Below are positions 1 to 7,774 of a stretch of 51,514 nucleotides of DNA, one piece after another. The DNA lies in assembly GCA_902789675.1 (NCBI GenBank), contig CADAPG010000018.1:1-51514 (forward strand). Direction: 5' to 3'. Position 1 is the first letter of the stretch; each line of letters opens with the position of its first letter. The translations under genes were made by a program, and so were the position numbers. Source of the DNA: an uncultured Eubacteriales bacterium. Lineage in GTDB: Bacteria; Bacillota; Clostridia; Christensenellales; CAG-138. The notes beneath the pieces are model-generated. The model worked only from the letters and a program-made list of their open reading frames with translations, did not search any database and was not told the DNA's origin.

Positions 1-1
1 A

Positions 2-1294
2 TACGGCTGGATCAACGGGCTTCGTTTCGCGCCGCTGTACCTCTATGCACATGCGCTATTGCTTGCCTATGCATTGCTCGTACTGTCTCTGTTCCGGAAT
101 CACAACCGTGCACCGCATATGGGAACCTTTTTGCTCGATACGATCAAAGCCGTATTCGTTTACCCGTTTATCTCGTTCATTCACTATTTCCTGACGCTGT
201 TCCGCTGGAACGCACGATCGAAGCGCATCGGCAGGAATGTGCTGTTTGTTTGTATCGGAATCGCCGCCGCGCTGATCCTCGGTCTGATCGTGATCGTTCT
301 GCTGTCGTACGATCCGCGGTTTCACGAGCTCGTCAAGATCGATTTTAACGCCGAGGATATCCCGGAAGCAATTCTGAAAATCATCATTTCCGTACCCTGC
401 GCGGCGGTGCTGTTCAGCGCATTCCGTTCTTCTGCAGAGAAAAAGCTTCCCGATTTTGCAACACAGGAAAAAGCTGACCGCATCGGCGTCAGTCTCAAGA
501 AAATCCCCGCGATCGTCTTTGCGATACCCGCACTGACGCTGCTTGCGATCTACGGTCTGTTCTTCTTCTCGCAATGGGATATTTACACGGGCGCGTTTTC
601 CGGCGTGCTTCCCGCCGAATATACCGCCGCGGAATATGCGCGCGGCGGATTCTTCGAGCTGTGCGCCGTTGCCGCGATCAACGCCGTTGTGTGCTTCGCA
701 TTCTCGGTATTCTCACGCGGAGCGGACCGTGCCGCAGTTCTTTGCAGAAAGATTGTAAACACGATGCTTGCCCTTGCAACGCTGATCCTGATTGCGACCG
801 CAATTTCGAAGATGTTTCTGTACATCCGGTTCTATGATCTGACGGTGCTTCGTCTGTTTACGTCTGTTGTGATGCTTTTGCTCGCGATCGGCTTTCTGCT
901 TTCGATCTTTGCGCAATGGCTCCGGCGGGTGGAGGTCTTCCCCATCATGCTTGTTTTAACCTGCGCGCTGCTGCTTGCGGTACCGTTTATCAATGTGCGC
1001 GGACGGATCGCGCGGTATAACGTGGACGCGTATCTTCAAAGAGCGGAACAGGGCGTTGTCGAAAATCGAATCGATTGCAATTATTTGCTCGATGATCTGG
1101 GTGACGCGGCGATTCCCGAAGCCGTCCGTCTTTTGGAATCCGACAAGCTTAACGAAACCGATGTACAGCTTGTTTACACACTTCTGCAATCAAAACATGC
1201 TCATTTACAGGAGCTTTCATCATCCCGCCACACGCTCGCAAGCCGCCGCGCGCTGAACGCCTTGAACGTTTTATTCGGAGAACCTGAGCAGTGA
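2..1294 (+). CDS. DUF4173-like polytopic membrane protein (5' end outside window)
   Basis: The reading frame is open from base 2, so the start lies upstream of the window. About eight hydrophobic segments are visible, with the motif EYARGGFFELC in the middle, which resembles the signature of the DUF4173/DUF4153 family of integral membrane proteins. The last 100 residues are soluble and hydrophilic. The function of this family is not established. The stop overlaps the GTG start of the next lipoprotein gene, so the two are translationally coupled. A role at the cell envelope together with the three lipoproteins is inference. Confidence 0.75.
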   Translation, partial: YGWINGLRFAPLYLYAHALLLAYALLVLSLFRNHNRAPHMGTFLLDTIKAVFVYPFISFIHYFLTLFRWNARSKRIGRNVLFVCIGIAAALILGLIVIVLLSYDPRFHELVKIDFNAEDIPEAILKIIISVPCAAVLFSAFRSSAEKKLPDFATQEKADRIGVSLKKIPAIVFAIPALTLLAIYGLFFFSQWDIYTGAFSGVLPAEYTAAEYARGGFFELCAVAAINAVVCFAFSVFSRGADRAAVLCRKIVNTMLALATLILIATAISKMFLYIRFYDLTVLRLFTSVVMLLLAIGFLLSIFAQWLRRVEVFPIMLVLTCALLLAVPFINVRGRIARYNVDAYLQRAEQGVVENRIDCNYLLDDLGDAAIPEAVRLLESDKLNETDVQLVYTLLQSKHAHLQELSSSRHTLASRRALNALNVLFGEPEQ

Positions 1295-1713
1295 AAAGAT
1301 TCATCCTTTCTTTACTGTTGATATTTCTTTTTTCAGGTATTCTGATCGGGTGTGATTTCTCAAGGATCTCGGATGATCTCGAATATGAAATCGTTCAGTT
1401 TTCAAACGAAATACTGTCTTCTGAATTCAGCGAATTAACGATCGGGAAAGAAGCAAACAAAGTCAAAGAAATCAATCTTGTAAACAGCAGTTCAGAGATC
1501 GTTGCAACTCTTTCCCTGCCGAAAGCATTGATCGGTCAATTCTATGATATTCGATATGAGAACGGCGATCTGATCTATGTGCAAACAGCTGCGATCGATG
1601 ATGAAACAGGGATCATTTTCAGTAAAGATGCTTTCATCAATATGAACGGCTTCCGGAGCGTTGAACGAATCGGAAGAAACACATACTTCTTTACGACTTT
1701 CAGAGAGAGGTAA
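1291..1713 (+). CDS. Small lipoprotein of unknown function
   Basis: The product is 140 residues. The N-terminus has a basic start, a hydrophobic core and a lipobox (LIGC), so it is probably lipid-anchored on the outer face of the membrane. The GTG start overlaps the stop of the upstream membrane protein. The mature part is acidic and beta-rich with no motif I recognise. The gene is visibly AT-richer than most of the window, like the two that follow it. I cannot assign a function. Confidence 0.7.
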   Translation: MKRFILSLLLIFLFSGILIGCDFSRISDDLEYEIVQFSNEILSSEFSELTIGKEANKVKEINLVNSSSEIVATLSLPKALIGQFYDIRYENGDLIYVQTAAIDDETGIIFSKDAFINMNGFRSVERIGRNTYFFTTFRER

Positions 1714-1717
1714 TCGG

Positions 1718-2182
1718 ATGAAGCAATATAAGATACGAATGCTCATATCGTGCTGTCTCTTGATAGCTGTACTGTGCGCATGTTCCTTTTTCCCGGAGAA
1801 CATGATCGGCAGTATTCGCGGTGATTGGGAAGTGAATCTCTATGGGGAGTATGATCTTGTGCGTGTTAATTCGCATTGCATAGAGATTTCAAAGAAAGCC
1901 GGCGAAGGCGGATGGCATACAATGATACCGCGGTTTTTCGTGACCGGATTCAGTATTCGGGAACCCTATATCCTGCTCGAAGGGATTCAAACCGCAGACG
2001 GTTTTATGACCGATCAGGAGAAGGAAGCGCGGATCCTTAGCTATTACGCGCTCAATACGACGGATGACAGCGTGATCGGTCCGTTTGATACTGCAGACGA
2101 ATTGATGAAGGAACTTGACCTTTCCGGAATCGACTGGACGCCTGTCACCGATCCGCCGGATCTGCCGAACGTGAACTATTGA
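1718..2182 (+). CDS. Lipoprotein resembling DUF3997
   Basis: The product is 154 residues with a signal sequence ending in the lipobox LCAC. I chose the ATG at 1718 because it begins the lipoprotein signal and sits just after the previous stop. The mature part, with a pattern such as NLYGEYDLVRVNSH followed by a segment ending in VIGPF, resembles the small DUF3997 lipoproteins of Bacillus. That family has no known function. It is the third gene of a run of membrane-associated genes transcribed together. Confidence 0.65.
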   Translation: MKQYKIRMLISCCLLIAVLCACSFFPENMIGSIRGDWEVNLYGEYDLVRVNSHCIEISKKAGEGGWHTMIPRFFVTGFSIREPYILLEGIQTADGFMTDQEKEARILSYYALNTTDDSVIGPFDTADELMKELDLSGIDWTPVTDPPDLPNVNY

Positions 2183-2196
2183 ATCATGAGGGTTTT

Positions 2197-3213
2197 ATGA
2201 AGCGTTTCTGTTTGTTCTTTTCTGTCATTTGTGCGCTGTTGTTTTCCTTTGTCGGATGCGGCAGTGTTTTATCGGATGAAATTCATTCCGAATACGGACA
2301 AAACGGTTATACCAAAGAAGAACTGATTGCTTTGTTTCACGAACACAAAGAAGATTTCCTCAAGGTTGCGAACATCGTATTAGGCAGCGAATCTTTTCAG
2401 GAGATATTGAAAAACTCGAACGAGGGACAGGCTTCCATCTGGACCTACAGCAGCAACCATAGCTTTTCGGACGAAGAATGGCATGATATCACAAACCTGT
2501 TTCTTGAAACGGGCGTTCAATGTATAAACAAAAACCGAAAAGGCGGAAAGGACACCATACGGTATTTCTTTCATCAGGATAAAAACCACGAAAGCTTTGA
2601 ATTGGATTACTGCGAATCGAACGATGCTTCAAATTTGCATTATCAAAGACAATACTGTTTTCTGTTCGAAAAGCTGGAAGAGCATTGGTGGATCGGCTGC
2701 CGTGATGACAGTATTTATTTTGGCAGACCATTTGGTTCTGACCTCACAAACATGCATGGTTATAACAAAGTAGTATTTGACGTCATAGTAGATCGAAATC
2801 AGTTTATACAAGAGCTTTGCAACGAAATTCTCAGGCAAAAAACAAATGATATCAGCTCGATCGAGATACATGCATCATCTATGACACTCGCTTACGTTGA
2901 CGGCAGCATCGTTACAGAGCAAACACCGGACGCGATAACGCAAGCGTTCAACGAGATCAACAAGCTGGATGCGATTTATGTCAATGAACGTTATATCCTG
3001 TTTTCCGGTTGGAAATACGACAATTCCGATATCGGATTCTGTTACAATGTTTCGGACGATTTACGCATCAATGATCTTTACGAATCCTGCTGCGAGAACG
3101 AAGCAAAACAAACACGTGACGGTGCTTTGTATTGGGAGAATGAAAACGGTAACGAAAGCATATATTTTATAAAAGTTCTGCCGGGATATTATTACTTTAA
3201 AATCCACAGGTAA
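2197..3213 (+). CDS. Lipoprotein of unknown function
   Basis: The product is 338 residues with a clear lipoprotein signal (lipobox SFVGC near residue 20). The ATG at 2197 follows a GAGGG ribosome binding site about five bases upstream, which favours it over an in-frame TTG at 2179. The mature protein is rich in Asn, Tyr, Asp and Glu and has no motif I recognise. It ends the cluster and is followed by a strong terminator. Its base composition is AT-rich compared with the housekeeping genes, which may mean more recent acquisition. Confidence 0.65.
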   Translation: MKRFCLFFSVICALLFSFVGCGSVLSDEIHSEYGQNGYTKEELIALFHEHKEDFLKVANIVLGSESFQEILKNSNEGQASIWTYSSNHSFSDEEWHDITNLFLETGVQCINKNRKGGKDTIRYFFHQDKNHESFELDYCESNDASNLHYQRQYCFLFEKLEEHWWIGCRDDSIYFGRPFGSDLTNMHGYNKVVFDVIVDRNQFIQELCNEILRQKTNDISSIEIHASSMTLAYVDGSIVTEQTPDAITQAFNEINKLDAIYVNERYILFSGWKYDNSDIGFCYNVSDDLRINDLYESCCENEAKQTRDGALYWENENGNESIYFIKVLPGYYYFKIHR

Positions 3214-3234
3214 TATACGCTATGAAAGTGCAGT

Positions 3235-3276
3235 AAAAAAACGGCAGCGGATGAACATCCGCTGCCGTATTGTTTT
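3235..3276. terminator. Bidirectional intrinsic terminator
   Basis: A 12-base inverted repeat (arms 3242-3253 and 3256-3267) is flanked by an A-run on the left and a T-run on the right. It can therefore end transcription from both the lipoprotein cluster (+) and the converging zinc-ribbon membrane gene (-). Confidence 0.85.
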
Positions 3277-3300
3277 TTGATTCTTCTGCTGTCTTTGCGA

Positions 3301-4098
3301 TTATTCAGCGAAAGGTTCCTCTTTCTCTTCGCCGATGAGCTCCTCATAGAATGCAGCATGGACGATGCCCATGAACAGCGGGAGCAAAACACCGATGCAG
3401 ATCATCAGAAGGGCCATGACGATCAGGAAAAAGATACCGACATACTTGATCAGACCAAGCCCGCACAGTATCGCGATCGTGACGAAAATGAGCACATAAA
3501 CTATGAAGTCGGCAAGGAACATCTGTCCTTTAAAGCCCCTCGTCTTTTCAATCGAAAGCTCTCTTGCCTGCACGGCGTTGAGTTCGGGTTTCTTGACGAG
3601 AATGTACGGAACGAGTCCGTATTCATAGCTCTTGATGATTGCAAAGACCGGACCGACGATCGGGATCAACGCCCAAAGGAAGATCCAGAGGAACGACCAG
3701 CCCATCCCTGCGAGAACGCGCTTGATGGTCGCCCAATCCTTCATGGTAGAGAACAGCTCACAGCAATAGACTTCTTCTCTGTGATACCCTTTCAGGAAGA
3801 TCGCAGCAAGCGCAACCGAAAACAGCCAGGGAATCGCGATTGCAAATGCCGGAATAGAAACGCCCGCCAGTGAAACAAAGACACCGGTCAGAAGACTGCC
3901 GAGCAGAGAGATGCCCCAAAGCTTGATCGGCTTTTCCATTAAGGCGCCGAATGCCTTCCTGTAGATCCTCCAAAAGAGAGGTCCGCTCGGTTCTTTCTTT
4001 GCTTTGACAACAGGCGCGATGCCTGTCGGTGTGCCGCAGCTCGAACAAAATGCCGCTCCGTCGCTCAACCGTGCTCCGCAGTTTCTACAAAATGCCAT
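3301..4098 (-). CDS. Zinc-ribbon polytopic membrane protein
   Basis: The product is 265 residues. The N-terminus is a four-cysteine zinc ribbon (FCRNCG and FCSSCG) typical of the short zinc-ribbon head found on many Firmicutes membrane proteins. Several long hydrophobic segments follow. The organisation resembles DUF975/DUF4013-type membrane proteins, whose function is unknown. Two ATGs are possible. The second (4098) is preferred because it lies eight bases from the GGGGG ribosome binding site, while the first (4104) is only two bases from it. It has its own promoter at 4131-4158. Confidence 0.7.
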   Translation of the reverse strand: MAFCRNCGARLSDGAAFCSSCGTPTGIAPVVKAKKEPSGPLFWRIYRKAFGALMEKPIKLWGISLLGSLLTGVFVSLAGVSIPAFAIAIPWLFSVALAAIFLKGYHREEVYCCELFSTMKDWATIKRVLAGMGWSFLWIFLWALIPIVGPVFAIIKSYEYGLVPYILVKKPELNAVQARELSIEKTRGFKGQMFLADFIVYVLIFVTIAILCGLGLIKYVGIFFLIVMALLMICIGVLLPLFMGIVHAAFYEELIGEEKEEPFAE

Positions 4099-4130
4099 AA
4101 TCATAACCCCCTAATTGATTTATTTTATAT

Positions 4131-4158
4131 ATTATAGCATGTATATTCGTGCCGTCAA
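4131..4158 (-). promoter_or_regulatory. Sigma-A-type promoter for the zinc-ribbon gene
   Basis: On the minus strand TTGACG (4153-4158) is followed after 16 bases by TATAAT (4131-4136), with an extended -10 TG. It lies between the dCMP deaminase stop and the zinc-ribbon start, so that gene can be transcribed on its own. Confidence 0.75.
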
Positions 4159-4175
4159 TTGTTTCTTAAGGATAA

Positions 4176-4673
4176 TCAGACCTTACTTTCGTCAAAGTCT
4201 ATCAAAATCGAATCGCGCTTCGGGATGAGCTTCCGAAGCCGCACGCCCGCGGCGTTGAACAGGCGCTTACTGGCGCGGTTCATCGGTGTGTTGTTGTACT
4301 TATCGGAGAGATACACGACCTCCTTGATGCCGCACTGGATGATCGCCTTTGCGCATTCGTTGCACGGAAACAGCGCGACATAGATGCGGCAGCCCTGCAA
4401 GGATGCGCCGTCGTTGTTCAGGATCGCGTTGAGCTCTGCATGACAGACGTACGGATACTTCGTATCGTACGGATCGCCCTCGCGGTCCCACGGAAACTCG
4501 TCGTCGCTGCAGCCGATCGGGAAGCCGTTGTAGCCGACCGACATGATCTTATTGTTCTCGTTGACGATACACGCGCCGACCTGCGTGCTCGGGTCCTTGC
4601 TGCGGTACGAGGACAGCAGCGATACGCCCATAAAGTATTCGTCCCAGGAAAGATAATCCGTGCGCTTGTTCAT
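4176..4673 (-). CDS. comEB: dCMP deaminase (ComEB family)
   Basis: The product is 165 residues, a normal length. It is a cytidine/deoxycytidylate deaminase-fold zinc enzyme that converts dCMP to dUMP for dTMP synthesis. The zinc and catalytic motifs are both present: CHAEL (His ligand and Glu proton shuttle) and PCNEC (two Cys ligands). The N-terminal [21 protein letters not shown] is typical of the ComEB branch. The ATG at 4673 follows AGGGAGG. It lies just after scpB on the same strand and is probably the last gene of the M50-scpA-scpB run. Confidence 0.9.
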   Translation of the reverse strand: MNKRTDYLSWDEYFMGVSLLSSYRSKDPSTQVGACIVNENNKIMSVGYNGFPIGCSDDEFPWDREGDPYDTKYPYVCHAELNAILNNDGASLQGCRIYVALFPCNECAKAIIQCGIKEVVYLSDKYNNTPMNRASKRLFNAAGVRLRKLIPKRDSILIDFDESKV

Positions 4674-4691
4674 AATGTCCTCCCTCTTTTA

Positions 4692-5225
4692 TCAGACGGT
4701 TTCGATGGTCTCCGGCTCTTCCAGCGGAAGCGTCGGCAGTTCGGAAAGATTATGCAGCCCGAACTTATGCAAGAACGTATCGGTCGTGGCATAGAGCATC
4801 GGCTTGCCGATGACGTCCTTACGACCGACGGCGGCGATCAACCCGAGCTTTATTAGCTGACTGACCGCGTATTCGCAGCGGACGCCGCGGATCGATTCGA
4901 TCTCCGCACGGGTAACCGGCTGTTTATATGCAATGACGGCAAGCGTTTCCATGATCGACTGCGAAACGCTCTTTTTCTGTTCCGGCTGAAGAAGCGTTTC
5001 CACATACGAGATGTAGTCGCGGTTCGAAACGAGCTGTGCGGTGTCGTCCGTCGTCATCAGGCAGATGCCGCGTCCCTCCTCTCGATATGTCATTTCCATC
5101 TCATAGAGCAGCGCTTTGACGGACGCCTCGTCCTGTTCGAGCACGCGCGCGATCTCGGTGATCAGCACCGGCTCGCCAGCAACGAACAGCAGGCATTCCA
5201 CGATTGCAGCTTTCTTCTTTTCCAT
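4692..5225 (-). CDS. scpB: Segregation and condensation protein ScpB
   Basis: The product is 177 residues, built of two winged-helix domains as usual for ScpB. ScpB binds ScpA as part of the SMC-ScpAB condensin that organises and segregates chromosomes. Recognisable family features are the FVAGEPV start region, the MIMETLAVIAYKQP-like motif (IMETLAVIAYKQPVTRAEIE, roughly residues 90-110) and IRGVRC. The ATG at 5225 overlaps the scpA stop by one base (TGATG), giving tight coupling that suits a fixed complex stoichiometry. Confidence 0.93.
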   Translation of the reverse strand: MEKKKAAIVECLLFVAGEPVLITEIARVLEQDEASVKALLYEMEMTYREEGRGICLMTTDDTAQLVSNRDYISYVETLLQPEQKKSVSQSIMETLAVIAYKQPVTRAEIESIRGVRCEYAVSQLIKLGLIAAVGRKDVIGKPMLYATTDTFLHKFGLHNLSELPTLPLEEPETIETV

Positions 5226-6010
5226 CAATCCTCAACCTCGTCCATATAAACCGTTTCCGTATCGTTCTCCGCAAGCGCTTTTGCGCGGATATAGATCGGC
5301 GCGAACGTTGCGCCCTGTGTGATATGCACTTCGCCGTGCGCAAGCATCTCCAGCAACGCCATAAAGGTCACGACCATCTCCATACGCGTGCTTGCATCGG
5401 TGAACAGGTCCTTGAAGCGTACGCGTCCTTCCTTGAGCTTTGCGCGAAGATGCAGCACGCGATCACGCACCGTAAAGGTATCGGGACGCACGTTCTGCGT
5501 TCTGTCGATCTTTTCCTCCTCCGTGTCCTCGCGGTTCAGCACCTCCAGGAACGCCGCATACAGGGAATCGATCGAGACGTTCTGCAGCTCGAACTTCTGC
5601 GGCGGAAGGATCACGTCCTCCGGCAGCCGTGCGATCGCCTTCTTTGCCTCTTCGAACCGTTCATGCAGTTCTTCGCTTGCGTTCTTGAACGCCTTGTATT
5701 CGCGCAGCTGACGGAGCAGCGCTTCCTTCGGGTCCTCTTCCTCCTCGTCCTCAACCGGCGGACGCGGCAGAAGACTTCTCGATTTGATCAGAAGAAGCTG
5801 CGCGGCAACCGTCAGAAACGAGCTTGCGCGGTCCATATCGAGCTCGGAAAGATCGTCCATGTACGCAAGATACTGCGCCGTGATCTCGGACACAAAGATG
5901 TCCTCAATATTGATCTCCGCCTTGTCTATGAGATGCAGCAGCAGATCGAGCGGTCCTTCGAATTGTGAAAGTGAAACGCTATACAAAAAACGAAATAATG
6001 ATTCTGTCAA
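5225..6010 (-). CDS. scpA: Segregation and condensation protein ScpA (kleisin)
   Basis: The product is 261 residues and near the usual length. ScpA is the kleisin that bridges the SMC heads in the bacterial condensin. The N-terminus carries the diagnostic FEGPLDLLLHLI motif and the C-terminal winged helix (FMALLEMLAHGEV) contacts SMC. The start appears to be TTG at 6010, which places it 32 bases inside the upstream protease gene. The ribosome binding site there is weak, so the exact start is less certain than the identity. Confidence 0.92.
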   Translation of the reverse strand: MTESLFRFLYSVSLSQFEGPLDLLLHLIDKAEINIEDIFVSEITAQYLAYMDDLSELDMDRASSFLTVAAQLLLIKSRSLLPRPPVEDEEEEDPKEALLRQLREYKAFKNASEELHERFEEAKKAIARLPEDVILPPQKFELQNVSIDSLYAAFLEVLNREDTEEEKIDRTQNVRPDTFTVRDRVLHLRAKLKEGRVRFKDLFTDASTRMEMVVTFMALLEMLAHGEVHITQGATFAPIYIRAKALAENDTETVYMDEVED

Positions 6011-6668
6011 GCTGATCCATCAGCCAGGAAGAAAGCTGAGATGCAGGATGGAAGTGCAGAAACCGCATCAGCAGCAGAATACCGATCAGTATGAAGCTGC
6101 CGTATCTTCGAAGGAACAGCATCGCCTTCAGCGGTAAGTGTTTCCCGAACAGCAATTCAAAGATATGGTATCCGTCAAGCGGATAGATCGGAAGCAGATT
6201 GAACAGCATCAATGTGATATTCAACGCGATTCCGTATACCAGGACCGTCCACAGGATTTCGCTGTTTAACCAATCGTAACCGTACCTTCCCAGCATCCAG
6301 CCGAACAGCACATACAAACCGGAAAACACAATCGCAAGCAGCAGGTTCATCGTAACGCCCGCAAGCGACACGATCGCTTCGCCTGCTTTGTAATTGCGAT
6401 AATTGCGGGAATTGACCGGCACGGGCTTTGCCCAACCGAAGCCTACCAAAAGGATCATCAGCAGTCCGATCGGGTCGATATGCGCAAACGGATTCAGCGT
6501 CATTCTACCGAGGTTTCTTGCCGTCGGATCGCCGCATTTATAAGCCGCAAACGCATGCCCCCATTCGTGCAGGGTCAAGCTCAACAGCATGACGGGAAGG
6601 ATGCATGCAAGCTGTTTCAGAAATCCGAGCGGATCGTTTATCAGTTCACTTAAATTCAGTAATATCAT
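5979..6668 (-). CDS. Site-2 protease family (M50) membrane metalloprotease
   Basis: The product is 229 residues with about five membrane segments. The zinc motif HEWGH is in the second segment, and the second active-site motif appears as PIYPLDGYHIFE near the C-terminus (an NPLDG-type motif with the Asp ligand kept). Members are short intramembrane proteases with unknown substrates and are commonly found next to scpAB in Firmicutes, as here. A consensus promoter lies so close to the ATG that the mRNA may have almost no leader. Confidence 0.88.
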   Translation of the reverse strand: MILLNLSELINDPLGFLKQLACILPVMLLSLTLHEWGHAFAAYKCGDPTARNLGRMTLNPFAHIDPIGLLMILLVGFGWAKPVPVNSRNYRNYKAGEAIVSLAGVTMNLLLAIVFSGLYVLFGWMLGRYGYDWLNSEILWTVLVYGIALNITLMLFNLLPIYPLDGYHIFELLFGKHLPLKAMLFLRRYGSFILIGILLLMRFLHFHPASQLSSWLMDQLDRIIISFFV

Positions 6669-6674
6669 ATGAAT

Positions 6675-6703
6675 ATTATAACCGAAAAAGCGGGGTATTG
6701 CAA
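6675..6703 (-). promoter_or_regulatory. Promoter for the M50-scpA-scpB-comEB run
   Basis: Minus-strand TTGCAA (6698-6703) and TATAAT (6675-6680) are separated by 17 bases. The ATG begins only six bases after the -10 element. The -35 lies inside the loop side of the upstream terminator hairpin. Confidence 0.65.
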
Positions 6704-6720
6704 GTGCAATTCCCCCGCTT
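6685..6720 (-). terminator. Intrinsic terminator after the degenerate carboxypeptidase
   Basis: Minus-strand arms AAGCGGGG and CCCCGCTT enclose a second small stem (ATTGCA/TGCAAT). The hairpin is followed by five T. It ends transcription three bases after the stop of the gene at 6723. Confidence 0.8.
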
Positions 6721-6722
6721 CC

Positions 6723-7705
6723 TTATCCGTTCAGAAACATTGTGAACATGCGTTTCAGGATCTCCGTAAATCCGCTCGACACGACCGCTTCCTTCGGGTA
6801 AAGCGCCTGCTCTGTCAGAAGAGTTCCATCCGCGCCGTAGTACGCGATACTGCCCACGGCATGCTCCGGATCGAGCGGCGCCGAAAGCGATTCCGGCAAA
6901 TCGATCTTCTTCTGCGGCTCTCCGTCGCTCTTTTTCAGCAGAACGGAACATCGCTCCCTTGTGTAAAGATCCACGGCGTCCGTATCGGCTCCTGTGACCG
7001 GATAGCTTTCGATCGCCGGTTCATCAGGGTCGCTGATCGTAACATATTGATAGTTCGCAAACGCTTCTTCAAATAGTTTTATCGCTGTTTCGAACCTTGT
7101 TTTGCTGTTCTGCGCTCCGATCACCGCGCAAACATACGTCGCCTCTCCCCTTCTGCATGCAAACACGCCGCAATAGCCGTCCGATTTTGAGCTTCCCGTA
7201 AACAGCCCGATACAGCCCGGAAGCGTCGTCAAAAGCTTGTTCGACGTCGCAAGCTCGGTCTTTCTGTCTCCACGCCCGCGGCGCGCATTGTCAGCTCGAT
7301 GTTTTTCAGGAAAACATCCTCCGAGCCGAACGCATGCTCCGACAGCGCATAGATGGCATCGCCCGCCGAGATCATAACCGCAGCGCGCATCAGTTCCTTT
7401 GCCGGAACGGTCTCCCCCTTGTCCAGATATGCCGAAGGTCCGCCGATCGAAGCTGCCTTTGCGCTGACCTTGATCTCTGCGTTTTCGTCGATCATCCCCT
7501 TGTCGAACGCCTGACACAGCGTCAGTACCGCCGGAAGCTTTGTCACGCCTGCAATGTTGTACCATGTATCCGAATCCCGTTCCGAAATGACCGTATCGGA
7601 ATGCAGCGGCATGATACAGTACGCCGGAACCGTTTCCGCATGCGCGGAAGGAATCGAAAGCAACAAAAGAAATGCCGTTACGGCAAAGCAAAGCACTTTT
7701 CGCAT
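6723..7705 (-). pseudogene. Degenerate D-alanyl-D-alanine carboxypeptidase homologue, frameshifted
   Basis: It starts at ATG 7705 after a GGGAGGG ribosome binding site with a clear signal peptide (cleavage after AHA). The first 148 codons align with the S11 penicillin-binding-protein carboxypeptidases, including the two intact ones at 37-40 kb, but the frame is lost near 7262. A -1 change restores a homologous C-terminal half (TELATSNKLLTTLPGC onward). All three catalytic motifs are altered: the nucleophile Ser of SxxK is Gly (AGVTK, residue 53), SxN reads SAG, and KTG reads FTG. The usual stretch of about 50 residues between the SxN and KTG regions is also missing. The intact fold and signal peptide could mean a pseudoenzyme, but a decaying pseudogene is more likely. 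Confidence 0.7.
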
Positions 7706-7742
7706 GATGAAACCCTCCCACCAAAGTGTATGAGACAATACG

Positions 7743-7771
7743 AAAAAAAGACGCCGTTTTGTCGGCGTCTT
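7743..7771 (-). terminator. Intrinsic terminator of the murB-rlmL-like operon
   Basis: A nine-base stem (7748-7756 with 7763-7771) is followed on the minus strand by a run of seven T. It begins four bases after the methyltransferase stop and closes the long operon. Confidence 0.85.
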
Positions 7772-7774
7772 CCC

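Noticed and set aside
7229-7280. Programmed frameshift in the degenerate carboxypeptidase gene
   Set aside because: Unlike in recO, no X XXY YYZ heptamer lies in phase at the switch, and the catalytic motifs are already lost, so ordinary decay is simpler.
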